Positions 1-14,500 of a stretch of 64,000 bases of DNA are shown piece after piece. A program made the position numbers and the translations under genes. Source of the stretch: Pycnopodia helianthoides (lineage: Eukaryota > Echinodermata > Asteroidea > Forcipulatida > Asteriidae); NCBI GenBank assembly GCA_032158295.1, contig CM063258.1:6776583-6840582 (forward strand), read 5' to 3'. Position 1 is the stretch's first letter, and each line of letters opens with the position of its first letter. The notes beneath the pieces are model-generated. The model saw only the letters and a program-made list of their open reading frames with translations, was not told the DNA's origin and did no database searches.

Positions 1-130
1 AAGTGGATCAAAAACCATGACTTCCTTACATCCAAACAAAATATCATCTATTTTTTGTCACCAGGCAGACAGAAGCAAAAAAAGTCAGAATACCGATGTA
101 AGTCTCATCCCGGATTACCCCCTTCCTTAC

Positions 131-1922
<1,792 letters not shown>

Positions 1923-2490
1923 CTACCCACGGAACAAGCAAGTTGCCCCTGTTAAATAAAACATGAGAAAACATCTGTAAATGAATCAATGATTAAAAAT
2001 ACATTTTGACGTCAGGGTTCTTGCCCACAGTGTCTGGTGTCATGGGAAACCCGCCCGGCACTCAAAATACCCCAACCACCACTGGCAGAATTTTCTCTGT
2101 TTCCGACCACCACACATTTTCAAAATTGTCAAAATTTCCTTTCAAAGGTTTTCAAAATTTGGTATTTACCAGTACAAAAAAGGTATCCAAAACCATCAAT
2201 TTTGAGTACTTCCTTGATTTGAGTCTATTTTTATGATCCACCATGTAACTGGTCTATCTCGCAATGGTTTCCAGGGAAACATTTTTCCGCCACTACAGAA
2301 ATGCTGGGCAGAACCCTGAGACATGTAAAATTCATTTCGTAGAAAAACTAAATGTTGATTTAGTCTGTCCATCTTTCTGTTAAAAGCACGTTTGCAAAAT
2401 TTTCCAATGTTAATTTGTGTCAAGGTAAGACCACAAATTTAACTACTTGTTTTATACGTGTGAACATATCAAACAATGAACATGATTCAC

Positions 2491-2610
2491 AGGCCTGGAA
2501 TTAGATCTTGGAGAAGGGCAAGGCCATTTTAATTTTGCAAAGGGCACTTCCATTGGAAAATCTTGCCAAGACCAGGGCAACAGAGGCCATGACCGAGTAA
2601 TTCCAGGCCT
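2491..2610. repeat. Inverted-repeat element with AGGCCTGGAATTA ends
   Basis: It begins AGGCCTGGAATTA and ends TAATTCCAGGCCT, a 13-bp nearly perfect terminal inverted repeat. Related sequence recurs around 6951-7520 and 19665-19805. Confidence 0.7.
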
Positions 2611-2834
2611 TCATACTAAACAACCAACTTTCAGGGTCTCATACTCATGCATTATTTACACAGCTGAACTACAGTGTTTGTTCTTGCTCTTAAAGGTTGC
2701 TCCGTCAAATAAAAAGACATGGGGTCAAATCCACCAGACACACTAGCAATAACCCCTATCAATTCTCACATGTTTTGAAACATTTATGGAAACTTTGGGT
2801 TCTTAAGAACATCCAGCAGGTTTGTAGCCCTTGA

Positions 2835-3010
2835 TTGCAAGGCTGTCCTGCGCTATCCCTTTGCCCAATAGTTCACAAATAAAGTCTGTAATTTGTACAC
2901 ACACACCGGGTCCACACAAGGAGACCAATCCACGCACAGAGTCCTTGACGCAACTGTTCTATTGGGCAATACTTGAGCCAACAAGAGGATAGCGCAAGGC
3001 AGCCTTGCAA
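2835..3010. repeat. Inverted-repeat element with TTGCAAGGC ends
   Basis: The left end TTGCAAGGCTGTCCTGCGCT is matched at the right by AGCGCAAGGCAGCCTTGCAA, nearly perfect over about 24 bp. There is no open frame. It fits a short nonautonomous DNA transposon. Confidence 0.7.
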
Positions 3011-3528
3011 CCAAGTCTAGTTTGCCCTTCCCTTTTCAGTGACAAGCCAGCAGAACCAGTTTGTCATTTCACCAGACCACTAGCTTTTTACAAATTTCTT
3101 TTCTTCAACTTTGATACCATCTAGTGTATCACAGTCACCATGTCATTATATGTGCATGCGGCCACATTAAATCTAGCAAATATCAAGACCTGTCAAACCA
3201 TTTTGCGAACTTGAAAATAATCTTCCTCCGGGATTTTATATTACTGTACCCCTTATTGAGAAAAAGGTACATTTTTTTATTCGCCCAGCGGGTTAGTAAA
3301 GGAAGGGTTTTGACTTGCCCACCACTGTTTTCACTCGCATTCGGTGACCAGGTGCCCATTAATTTTGAACCCTGGTAGTTCACAGCAGAACCTAGGCCGC
3401 AAGCCACGGCCAACGATCTACCATGGTAAGCTGGAATCTCGAAATACTCGGACTTACCTCCCATTGAATCAAATACAATGATAAACAATGGTGGCAGCCT
3501 GTTCACTTCATTCTTGTATTAACGAAGG

Positions 3529-3660
3529 GCACAATTGCAGAATGCACCGCCACTCAAATCACCTTGTTGTAGCTTTCATGCTTCAATGGAGCCTTGTTCT
3601 TTAACCGTTGTAACGCTGTAGCCACAAACCGGCAGTGGCGGGGCATTCTGCAATTACTCC
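3529..3660. mobile_element. MITE with 9-bp target-site duplication
   Basis: Terminal inverted repeats are AATTGCAGAATGCACCGCC and AGTGGCGGGGCATTCTGCAATT. The element is flanked by the direct repeat TAACGAAGG (3520-3528 and 3661-3669). A 9-bp duplication is typical of Mutator-like and some other DNA transposons. It has no coding capacity. Confidence 0.75.
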
Positions 3661-4673
3661 TAACGAAGGTCTATGCACACAATAACCCCCAGAAAAAGGG
3701 GTATTACAAGGCATGACTGCCAGTACCTTCCGTCCCTTTTTTAGTATGCATGAAACAAAGCATAGCAGCAACTACAAAAATCCCTGCAATTTAATACGTT
3801 AAATAAAGTCGGCTACTCATGTACGCATCATCAAAGGACAAAGAGGGCGCTCTATGATTTGGGCGCTCTATGATTTGCCTGCTTGAATGATACCCGATAA
3901 TGATTGATAATGATATTGAGTGTTCGGTAACTAGCACTGCTGTTGTTGGTAATTATCCACCATCTTATTTTTTAACTGGAAACTGGTGTTGAAGATATAA
4001 CATAAATCTACATTGCACAACCAAATGAAGTAATGTCGTTAGTTTAGGTCATGAATTTATCCAGTATCAAATCCAAGCAGTCCAGTGACCCAATACTTTA
4101 ACTAAAAAAGTTCCAGTCACGTCAGTTGAGTTGGCCTTACTTAATTTTTCAGAGTCAACTGCATTTGTAATTGTAACTTTGACATTAATTAATAAGTTGC
4201 CTAAAATCAACAACCACACAGCAATCTACTTCATTGTTTTTAAAAAGCAACGTCGGTTTAGAGCCAGTGTCTCGGAATGCAGCCATCAAACAATGAAACT
4301 TAACGTCAGTCGATAGCCAACTCAAACTGATTTTGTCATGTTCGACATGTTCGCACTTTCTTGCAAAACTTGAAAAGCAATGTTCACATAAAATAAGTGG
4401 GCCATAGCCAATGCAGTCTAAAACCACTCAATAAATGAAAAACAATAATGCACAAAGTCATAATTAAGCTAATACAATAGTAGTATTTAGTTACAAAGAA
4501 AGATCTTCCGATAATACCCTAAATATTTCGAGGCATTTTCCGGTTTCATAAAATCTCACGTACAAAAACATACACAATGCACAATTAGCAGGTTTCAGAT
4601 CTCAATCCCCTTTGAACCATCCAAATACAATAGCTAAATTTCACATTTTTAAACGAAAAAAATATTGACTTAC

Positions 4674-4900
4674 CCTTGCCTGTTCAGTTGGGAATAACTA
4701 GAGCGATAGTAAGAATCGCTAAATAATGATTTTTCACAAGGATGGCTACGATTTTCGAAGATTAATCCTTGCTTTGTAGCTATCTGCGAACAACAATTTC
4801 TGCGTTCGCAAATCCAATATGGCGTCGGCTGTGAATTACAATATGAATATGTAAATTAGATGATCCGTATACGTCGTAGTGAAATCCCTTCAGCGGTTCG
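4674..4900 (-). promoter_or_regulatory. Candidate 5' UTR exon and promoter of PRRC2
   Basis: On the minus strand a strong donor (CAAGG|GTAAGTC) ends a possible exon at 4674. Just upstream (plus strand 4815-4835) is CCAATATGGCGTCGGC, containing a YY1-like ATGGCG core often found at TATA-less starts, in a locally CpG-richer stretch. The exon's right edge is a guess. The assignment rests on the acceptor at 1948 needing an upstream noncoding exon. Confidence 0.35.
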
Positions 4901-7752
4901 CGATCTCAATTTATTAGTGAAACAAATTGAATGCAAATATTATCTCAAATTTAGACCAGTAATAAACAAAAAGCAAAGAAAATAACTACTGTTTTCTTAT
5001 AATATGTTGGCTGCCGTGGTGGGCGAAGCCCCTGGGCTTGAGGGTGGCCCTTGCTCTATATTACAGGTGAATGTGGCCGGCTGGGGATGATGTGTGGGAT
5101 GAGGTGTGAAGACATCCAAAATCTACGTTTTTAAGAATGGGATGGGAACTGTTTTTAAAGTTGCAGGAAAGTTTTTCGAAGCAGTTATTTTTCTCAACCA
5201 ATTCGCACTTTTAACTTGGTTGTCAACATTTTAGTTAATTTACATGTGTGAAGGGTAACTTTATTTTGATCTCCCGCCAGCCTCATGTGAGAAAAAAAGA
5301 TGGGGTGACAGTTTGTTGTAAAATTAACCAGGTCTAAACACCAAATCTTAACCATGCTAAAATTGAAAAAAAAGCTGCACCACATGGAGGTGACCTAGAC
5401 TGTGGAATACCTTTTCCCTTTTACTTTTGAGTCATGCATGGAATTTCCTTCCTCCTTTTATAGTGGGAGCTCATGGAGGAAGAACGGGACAATTAAAAAC
5501 AGAGTGGATGGAAGCCCTTTTGTTTATTTCTCAAGTCTGCTATTGATTGATTCCCCTTAAATTATTACAGATGAGAAGGGAGCTGGCTGGTAAATAATTA
5601 AAAAATCTACTCCCGGGGTCCCGGCGCAAATCAAATCCCCCCTTCGAAAACTCTTGACCCCACCCACATCATCTGACACATACCAATAGACTGGTCCCCT
5701 GTCATTTTTTTCCGTTCGTGTATTTTCCGGGTTGGCTTGTTAGTGTTAGTGAAAACCTACATGTACCTTCCATTATCACGCCGTCGGGTACCCGAATTCA
5801 CGAGTAGCGATCGACCCCTTGCGTTTAGAAAAATAACATCTATCTACCCACTTCATCAAAAGTCGCAAGGCTAGCTGTTCTACTGTTCTATGCGGTGAGG
5901 TAACCCCAATTCATTATGCTTGTGGTTTGTTGACGTACATCTTTCTTTTTTCAGTTTCACAGTTTGAGTAGAGTGTTTTTCTTCTAAATCACGAGTAACG
6001 AGCGAAAGTCAGGCAGCTTTAGTTTTGACAACATGATCGTAAACTTCCTCTTCCCGTTTTATTATTACATTACTCATTAGCTGGTCCTGTTATTCAGATG
6101 TCGACATCACATGGGTGACAGGGGACAGATAGCATGCAGATTAGCAAAACAGTGAAAAAGTTTGTTGAAAAAAATAAGCCAGTGCAGAGCTTGCGAACAA
6201 GACATCTAATCATTCCTACCTCCATGATCTAATTAACTTGTCTGTCAACAAATTAGTTTTATTGACTGTGTTCCATCTTGTAATTTTCCAATCAATAAAT
6301 ACAATGCCCAAGACATTGTCATTACTCATTAGTTTGAATACTGTTCAGTCAATAAAATTTAAAATCATCCCAAGAATAGATTGATTGAAATTATTGCTTT
6401 GCCTGTGTTTTCCTTTAAAGTTTAAAATACTTTTTTAGTTTTGTTTATAGTACATGGAGGATGGTTTATATATATCCACATTTTTATTTTGTTTTCATTG
6501 AACTGTTTTGTTGTTTCTGGTAATTTAAATAGACATTAACCGCATTTGTTTTTTGGGGGGGACTTTGAAATAAATGCCAGGTGAATTAATGGAATGCAAA
6601 TTCAAATGGTTTGCGATTTTGAACTGTTTATAGACACAAAAAAGTGTCACTGTTTTAGAACTTAGGAAGTAAACTACATCATGTATAACTAAACTAGTGT
6701 TACTTGCGGGTGTACAACCATGTATACATTTTTGGGGGGCAGGAGTGTTGGCTCTGAGTAAATCCATTGTGGTCTCAAAAGGCCAGGGGTCGATTTCACA
6801 AAACTCTTCCTAACTTAGGACTAGTCCTAGGCAATGCTAAGAGATAGGACTAGTCCTAAGTTAGGACCAGTAGTTAGGACTAGTCCTATCTCTTAGCATT
6901 GCCTAGGACTAGCCCTAAGTTAGGAAGAGTTTTGTGAAATCGACCCCTGGAATTACACGGAGGCCATGACCTCTGGTCTTGGCCTTGGTGCCCCTTCAAA
7001 AGTTCCCCATAGACTTTAAGATTTTCCTGAAGTGCCCTTTGCAAAATAATAATAATGAAAGCTTATAAAGCACACAAATCCACAAAAGTACTTGTGGCGC
7101 TAGTAGTAGTAGTACAAACAAGTTTGTACAAAAATCAAAATGGAAACTTGGGCCTAAGCTTAGACAATTCTGGAATACAATACATGTACATGTCGTAAAG
7201 AAATACTAATTAAAACTTGAACAAAAACCACAGAGTTAAACAAACCATTACTCAAACACTTGATTGAAAAGATGCGTCTTCAGTTTTTTTTTTTAAGTGG
7301 GTAAAAGAAATAGATGATTTTACTTGTGATGGCAATTTGTTCCACAGGCGTGGCGCAGCATGTGAGAAAGATCAGTCTCCCCATGAGTGTTTAGATATGG
7401 GCTCAATTAAGAGGTTAGCATTGTGAGACCGGAGTTTTCGAGGAGGATTGTATGGTTTGAGATGATCAAAATGAAAATGGCCTTGCCCTTTCAAAGATGA
7501 AATTCCAGGCCTGGTCTCGGAGCCAACACCCCTCCCAAAAGAGATTTAATACAAAACGTGGTTGTACCTCTGAAAGTTTACTAGTTTACTAGCCTAGTTA
7601 CTTTCTATTCACACCATGTAAAGCTTTGAATATCACTAGCTATAATGTTACTTAATTTTATCCCTTGGAATAAATCACATATTTTGATGTGTCAACATTG
7701 ACCTTTGATGCTCACTTATTTTATTTTTAGCATTTTGTTGTATTCTTTTCAG
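4901..7752. other. Interval between PRRC2 and ZER1; 5' flank of ZER1
   Basis: No coding exon is visible. A CpG-richer patch at about 5775-5894 ends in a plausible donor (TATGCG|GTGAGG) and could be a noncoding first exon of ZER1, which must exist if the acceptor at 7752 is used; support is weak. The right part (6600-7620) is a mosaic of repeats, including the palindrome at 6783-6950 and a microsatellite-like patch near 7050. Confidence 0.4.
6783..6950. repeat. Near-perfect 168-bp palindrome (foldback element)
   Basis: The left end CCAGGGGTCGATTTCACAAA is mirrored by TTTGTGAAATCGACCCCTGG. Both arms contain AACTTAGGACTAGTCCTA-type blocks, so the whole element is self-complementary around the centre near 6867. 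It is inserted inside an older repeat that resumes at 6951. Confidence 0.85.
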
Positions 7753-7785
7753 ATGAACAGTTTGGGTGTTACCATGGAATCGTGA
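7753..7785 (+). other. Short upstream ORF in the ZER1 leader
   Basis: After the acceptor TATTCTTTTCAG (ending 7752) the first ATG opens a 10-codon frame (MNSLGVTMES) that stops at 7785, eight bases before the presumed ZER1 start at 7793. If transcribed, it could reduce initiation at the main start. Confidence 0.45.
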
Positions 7786-7792
7786 CTTATTG

Positions 7793-8501
7793 ATGTTTCA
7801 CAATGGCGTTAGTTCCCCTCCCCTCACAGCCCCCAAGTTACTGGATCTCCTCATTGAATACTGCATCACTCACATCGAGACGTTCTGTACCGTTGTCGGC
7901 CCCGACAAGACGCCGATCTCCATCTTCAAGGATGTCTTCATCCCTGCCAACATTGCCGACCTCATGGTGGCAAGACTCTGTGACCAAGGTCTCGAGACGG
8001 ACAAGATGGACAGTCTCATGTCGGTGTTTTGCAACACAGACCAAGTCGCCCTCAGTCGCGTGAACCTGAGCAGATCAAACATCTCTAATCGAACCATCGC
8101 ATCCCTGGCCCGTCATAAACTACTCGAACTCAACATAAGTAACTGTCGAGAACTCACAGTGGAATGTCTGCCCGATTTGTTCAAACAGACGTCGCTTAAA
8201 GTCTTGGATATCAGCAAGAATGTCCCTCTTCTAGTCGGGTACGGACAAGCCCTCTTTGATTCCCCCTGGAAAGTCTTCGTGTTTTAAACATTGGATTCAC
8301 CGAGCTCAGCAGTGATCAGCTCGAGGGCGTACTCCGACCGCTGGTTAACCTTGTGTCATTGGATCTCTCGAGAGTTGTACTAAATGGTGACGACCTAATG
8401 TTCTTGAGACCTTTGAGTATGCAGCTACGATCGTTAGTGCTTCACGACTGTAACTTGGTATCGAGTGGTCCAGACTTTCTATGTTCACTACGTGAGCTCA
8501 G
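7793..8501 (+). CDS. ZER1: ZER1 coding exon 1 (BC box, CUL2 box, first leucine-rich repeats) with a frame break
   Basis: The frame from ATG 7793 (MFHNGVSSPPLTAPKLLDLL) is open to a TAA at 8285-8287, but homology continues one frame over: LNIGFTELSSDQLEGVLRPL, then LVNLVSLDLS, to LCSLREL before the donor CTCAG|GTACTA. One extra A in the AAA run at 8270-8272 joins the two parts through WKSLRVLNIGF, an ideal leucine-rich repeat. Exit phase is 2. The ATG at 7803 has a better initiation context but is in another frame. Confidence 0.88.
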
Positions 8502-11500
8502 GTACTAAATAGGTGTTTCAATTTTTGCCTCTAATCTGACCGCTGATCTTAACTATCCATCTGACCTCACATTGAGCTACTGTACAACCTTTATATTGAC
8601 CGCACATTGACCCCCTAACCACTAGTCCTGGTTCCAAAGACGCTCCAGTTGTGTAGTCACAAAAACCTAACCGCTATCTAATCCGCTCTCACCCCACAAA
8701 CCACTTGCCACTAGAGGGCACTATCATTCCTGTAACAGGTATCGCACTTCAAACCGATATTACAGCGGTATACAGAAATGATAGCGCCCTCTGGTTGCAA
8801 GTGGTTCGTGGGGTGATAGCAGTTTAGATTTAGCGTTTAGGTTTTCATGACTACATTCGTTCATGACTACACAACTGGAACGTCTTGGAACCACGACTAC
8901 ATGTAACTAAACCACCATCAGGTGTTTTCCAGGCACCCTGCTAAATGGATCAAAGTGCGACACAGTTGAAACGAAAACACTGCAAAGTGCGGCAAATTGC
9001 AATCTGAGGATTCTTATTGCATTGTGAAGTGAACTGGTTGTATGCCAGCCTTGTCACTGGGTATTTACCGAGCTAAATGCACCAATAGTCATTGAAGTTT
9101 TCTGGGGACTGATCAGGGGACCTGTACCCTGGTAAATGCAACATGATGCAACTGAGCATTGGATTTGAGTTGACTGCTAAATGCAACAATAAACACACAC
9201 AAAAATTGCAATAGACTGCGCAAGTGTGGCGCGTACCCCAACTTCAGGGACCAAGTTGGTCACAACCACAACTAGTTTTTTGTGTGCTTGATACTGTTTC
9301 TTCAAGTACTTTTGTTTAACCCTAACAGACTAGACCCTTTGGTAAACATACTGCCCAAATCTTTCTACATGTATATCCTTCAGATTAAAGTTGTCATAAA
9401 CCTAAAGTGCCCAAATCCTTCTATATCCTTCTCCTTATTGTAAACATACATATTAGCCCAAATCCTTCTAAATCCTTTTGAGACAGAAGTTAGGGAGTCA
9501 AAAAAGCCCAAAACCTCAGAATCCTATTTTGGCTAAGCATCATAAGACCTAAAACCTTCTAAATCCCTCTATGTAAAAACAGCCCGATAGCCCAAGTCCT
9601 GCTAAATCCTACCCTAACAAAAACTCATTGTAGCCCAAACCCTTCTAGATCCTCGTGTGTTGCAGATCCCTAAAAGCCCAAATCCTTCTCAATCCTGCAC
9701 TTTGGCAATGAGGATATTGAAGGACTTGGGCCCTTTAGGGTTAACATAGTTTATGGCTGTAAAAAACTTTATTATAATGTTGGGAAAGCAAACATTTATC
9801 CAAGAATATACAAAAGGTAGAGTACTCTTAACAAATCAACAAAGGAAAACCTGTGTGTAGAGACATGACCAGCCTCCGTTTCCGGTTAAACAATTAAGAA
9901 ATTGTCCCATTGTTCATGTTATCATTAAAGCTTTATGCGTGATTGGCAAATGGGGCTACTATAAAATGAAGCCTCAGGGTCCCAAAACTACATTGTATTC
10001 AGGGCTCGAATTTGACACTGGACCGCTGGCCCGAGGCCAGTGATTTTAGCATCGGGCCAGTAAACTCATGTTCGGACAAGTCCGGCGGTCTTGTGTTTGT
10101 GTTCAAATGTTGACTTTCAGTCTGATAAATACAATTCCGTTAATTATCAAAGACTACATACCCATAATATACAAAAGAGATCAATCTTCTCTTAGTGCTT
10201 TTTCAAATTCAAACAGTTCAAATATTAACCTGTTTAGGCTTTTTTTCTTTCTCATAAATTCTGGTCCAGTCAATATTTTTAGCTACAAGCCCTGCGGTAT
10301 TGTGGGTTTTCCCCCCAAATTCTAGCCCTGGTATTATATAAAAGTTTGAGTTTTATTTTTTACAAATTCCTATGGGTATTTTTTTTATTGTCAAGAATTT
10401 TGTATTTAAAATAGAATTTTAAAAGAAAATTTGATTTTGTGGAAAAATAGGCCTATGATAGTCTTGGCTTGAATTGTTTTTCTCTTTTAGGATACCCACG
10501 AGACTTGCACAGTCTAGTGGCAGGTCGGCCCAGAGCCCTCTGATTCGCGACTCATGGTGATCTGGCTAACTTTTGTTTTCTTTCTTGCAGGCATTTGGAC
10601 ATCTCCATTGCGGATTCCAACTGCCGATTGTTATTGACAAACCGCTTCCTGAAGACGATGGTGAAATCTTTGCCTCATCTGAGCTCACTTGACATCTCTG
10701 GCCATTTCATAGAGGAAAGAAAGACAAGAACACAAAGGTGAGAAACACTGTTTGGTAGTTTTTTTAAAGTCTCCTGTTTCAAAAACTCCTGATTCTCCTG
10801 GTCCAAGGTCAAGAGGTCATCAAAACGGCATCACCCAAGGCTTTATCGCCTCTGCAACTTTATATTTCAGGATAGACCACTGAAGCAACTGTGTTGCTTA
10901 CTAGTTACAAATTTCCTCTTTCAGTGTTACTGTTTTGCTTCGTTCGTCCTCAGCGTTGTCTGTCCTTTATAGATAGGTTGCAGTATGACGTAAATTGGCC
11001 ATCTTTACGGGCAGTTTAGAACAAACAGTCGTGCGTTTCGTGTGAGAACGGCGTGCAACACGCGCGCATTTCACGAAACTCATTGCAGGATTGGTCAGTG
11101 AACAATGCGGCTGCGTAAATAAGTTGAGCGTTTGACGCACCTGCAAGCCAAAATGCAATTTGCCCGTAAAGATGGCGTCTACTGGGAACTATCTGTAGTC
11201 CTGCGGAGTTACAGGAAGGATTTGTACCCAACCCGTTCTATTGTCTGGATTTTTCTCGGATGTACTTTTCAGTGGTATTTATTATTGTGTTTGCTGAAAT
11301 GATTAAATAAATTACACTAATTTATGGTCAAGAAAAAATTTGGCTCTGTGTTTCACAGGAACATTTTTTTTTACCGATTTCCTTGAGCAGGAAGCAGACA
11401 AAAGAATACGTCTCCCCTGAGGAAGTTGAACCTGAATACGATGCAGAAGTAATGGAGGAGGACGATCTGTCATGTCAGGGAGCAGAAGGGGACACGCAGA

Positions 11501-14500
11501 GGGTGAAGTGCAGCATCGAAGGACTCCGCGGTTTGTCCAAACCGTTGGAATTTCTGGGGTTGCTGGGGTTGGACGAGAGTGAGTTGGAACACCTTCCAGC
11601 CATAAAGGTCAGTCTTCACTCTCATCAAGACGACTGGAGTACTGTTGTCACATTTGGGCTGGAGCTTCTGCCTGCCAATTATTAGATAAGAGTGCAGAAG
11701 CGTTTTGTTAAATTTTTGTTGGTGAAAGGGTTGGGATCAACGTTACAACCTCTTTCCCACCGTAGGTCTTTAGCCAGCCTCTGTCTTTTCTACAGATAGT
11801 TTCATGTGCCACCAGTGTTCCTGACCTGGTTCCTCCTATCAGGATGTTTGAGCTTGAAACCAGGCTTTCTGCTTGTTCTCACCCATACACTGGTTGCTGA
11901 GATGTAGAACAAAGAGCCATTCCAACAGCTTTACTCCACGTACTGCATCTCTTTGGAAATCCTTGCCTGGTGCATGTTTCCCCTCCATCCTACAATCTAG
12001 ACTGTTTTAAGAGGAATATAAATTTACCTTCAGCTCCTCTGAGTTATTATTATTATTATTATTATTATTTATTCGGCATAAAAACACATACAAAATACAA
12101 ACATAAACAAAACAAAAGCCAGGGACATATGCCTGGAATTAAAAAAGTTCACCAAAAAACTGTAGCCCGAAGGCCTTCAATTCCAATATCCCTGGCAATA
12201 TATTAAACATCTATAATTATTTACAATAAGTCTATAAAGACATTAAAAACATTAGACAACAATAGAAAGTTGCTAAAAAGTAATAATGCAGAATGAGTTA
12301 AAATGCAAATTATTTTCATCCTAAATGTTTTTCTTGTATCCCCTTACCAAGAGTAGCTTTTAGCCTTATTTAAAGCAAACTATTTAAAGGAAAGTATTTT
12401 TACAAAATTAAGTTTAAATGTTGAGAGTGAAATGAGATGTTAAGACCCTGAAAGGCTTTGAGACCAGGGCCCAATTTCATAGGGCTACTTAAGCAGAAAA
12501 TATTGTTCTGCTAAGCTAAACTCGGCAGGATACCAGTTACATTTTGTACATGTAAAATTGTATTTTAGCTGGTAATCCTATTTTGGCAAGCATAATTTTG
12601 TTGTGTTAAGCAACTTGTTATGCTTTAAGCAGCTCTGTGGGCCCTGAACTGGAATTGGGGCCCTGAACTGTCCAAGACCAAGACTGCAGGTGTTCCGAGA
12701 AAAAAGACCAATAAAAACACGTTTCAAGACATTGATGAAGAACTCTTGAGGGTTCACCATGTTCTTGATTGGTTTTTTTCAGGTGGCTGGCATCTTCAGT
12801 GAGGATCAGATTCTGAATACCATTGAGGTGTACCTGAAGAGGAGGTCTTATCTCCTTGAGGGGTTGAACAGTTTCTTTGACCTCTTGCGTGCCATCGAGT
12901 GTGTCAATCCATCCAGAGCAGTGGAGGTAACTTTATGCAGTCTGGACAAATAATAATAATATTTGAGTGGAACAAAGAAAAATAGACTAGAGTGAGATTT
13001 TAACCTGCGACCTTCAGATTAACGTGCCGGCGCTCTACCAGCTGAGCCATTTAGCCCTGATGTTGGCGGTCTACTATTTTGTCAATATCCTTGTCCAGTC
13101 AATCCCGCTCTAGTCAATTTTTCCTTGTTCAACCAGAAATTATTACAAACCCAGTCAGTTTCCCTGTGGTTTATCACTTGATAATTTAAATTATAAAGTT
13201 GCGTCCCCTTAAAGTCGTCCCTCTCCGCTGCGTCCCAGTTTGTATCGTAAACTTGGGTGTGATCCCTGGCTAACGGCAGTTACAGGTTGATAATACAGGT
13301 TGAAAATTATAATAAAACTATCATAAATGATAGAAATACGAAAACTAGAGGCAAAAAAAAAAAAACTAAAAGAAATCTGGAAGAGCCAGTAAAAATCTAA
13401 GCAAAAACTTAACATTTTTGGCTTTTGAACGTACAGCTTTTTTTTTTCAACATGCAAAAGGCCTATTACCATCTGTACTTAAAATTAAAAAAAGATTAGC
13501 ATTAGGTAAAAAGGATTTGCCAAATCATGTTGTATTTGTACGGGGGGGGGGGACTGTTCCGGAATTGTTTAAGATCACTGAGGCATGCGTGTGTGGATGG
13601 TAGGGTCTCGCATAATGGAGTGGAATTTTCGACTAAAGTATTAGTTTACAAATTACTGGCTAAGAAATTTGGCTAAAGTATCAATTTAAAAATTACTGGT
13701 TAAATTGTTATTATCCCTCTTTATTATGTGTTTTTCCCCACACAGCTCATCTTGGCTGCAATGAGGTACTGCCCAAGCGATAACCAGGTTCAGGTGTCAG
13801 GAAGGTAGGGAGGAAACAGACAAACAGACAGCCTGACTAAGAGACAGACTGACCGCAGACGATTGTTATTGAACATTATTTGCTGCTCGAGCAACTCGGG
13901 GACCAATTTCATAGAGCTGCTTAAACAGAAAAGAGTGCTTACAAAATAGTTCTGCTAAGCAAAAAAAAAAGTAAGCAGGATACCAGTCACAGATTGTACA
14001 TGCGACGTGGTATTTTGGCTGGTAACCCCTATTCTGGTAAGCATCATTTTTTTGTGTGTGCTTGGCTACTTTGTGTGCTTAAGCAGCTCTATGAAACTGG
14101 GCCCAGGAGATGAGAGGCCAGTGTGACTCCTGTGAATTGTTCACTTCAGTTTGAATCATATTTGTTTATTATTGGTTCCAGTGCCTCCTTGTATCACCTG
14201 ACCAGAGGTAATTACAGCGATCAACTCAGCGTACACCACAGACAGTAAGCTAACACCTTTTATCAAAAGCTCTTGATGAAATGCGGGATCGAGGGTTGGG
14301 TTGGGGTAAGGGGTATAAATCATTTTAATAGGCACATTTTTGTGTTTCTATCAATAACATAAGAACCGTTCAAGTCAAATCCAGTCAAACTCCGTAAAAT
14401 CCTCTTTAGAACACCCCCTTCGAGATAATGTAGTCATCCATGGGGGTTGAGTTAATTAACAGGTCACCATGACAGACTTAATTGCCCTATAATTATAAGT

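Larger units (their letters stand above)
1949..4673. other. Likely first intron of PRRC2; repeats only
   Basis: If the 5' UTR exon at 4674-4900 is right, this is PRRC2 intron 1. It holds three inverted-repeat elements (2491-2610, 2835-3010, 3529-3660). I see no coding exon; open frames around 3124-3506 have no family resemblance. Confidence 0.5.

Noticed and set aside
7803..8063. Alternative 86-codon frame from ATG 7803
   Set aside because: It is a shadow of the ZER1 frame; the good initiation context is noted as a possible true start only if a base is missing downstream.
9353..9740. CRISPR-like appearance of the short-repeat array
   Set aside because: Repeats are imperfect, spacing is irregular, the array lies in an intron of an animal gene and no cas genes exist nearby.
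11016..11231. Minus-strand frame resembling one at 15768-15959
   Set aside because: Both come from the two inverted copies of a 226-bp noncoding repeat.
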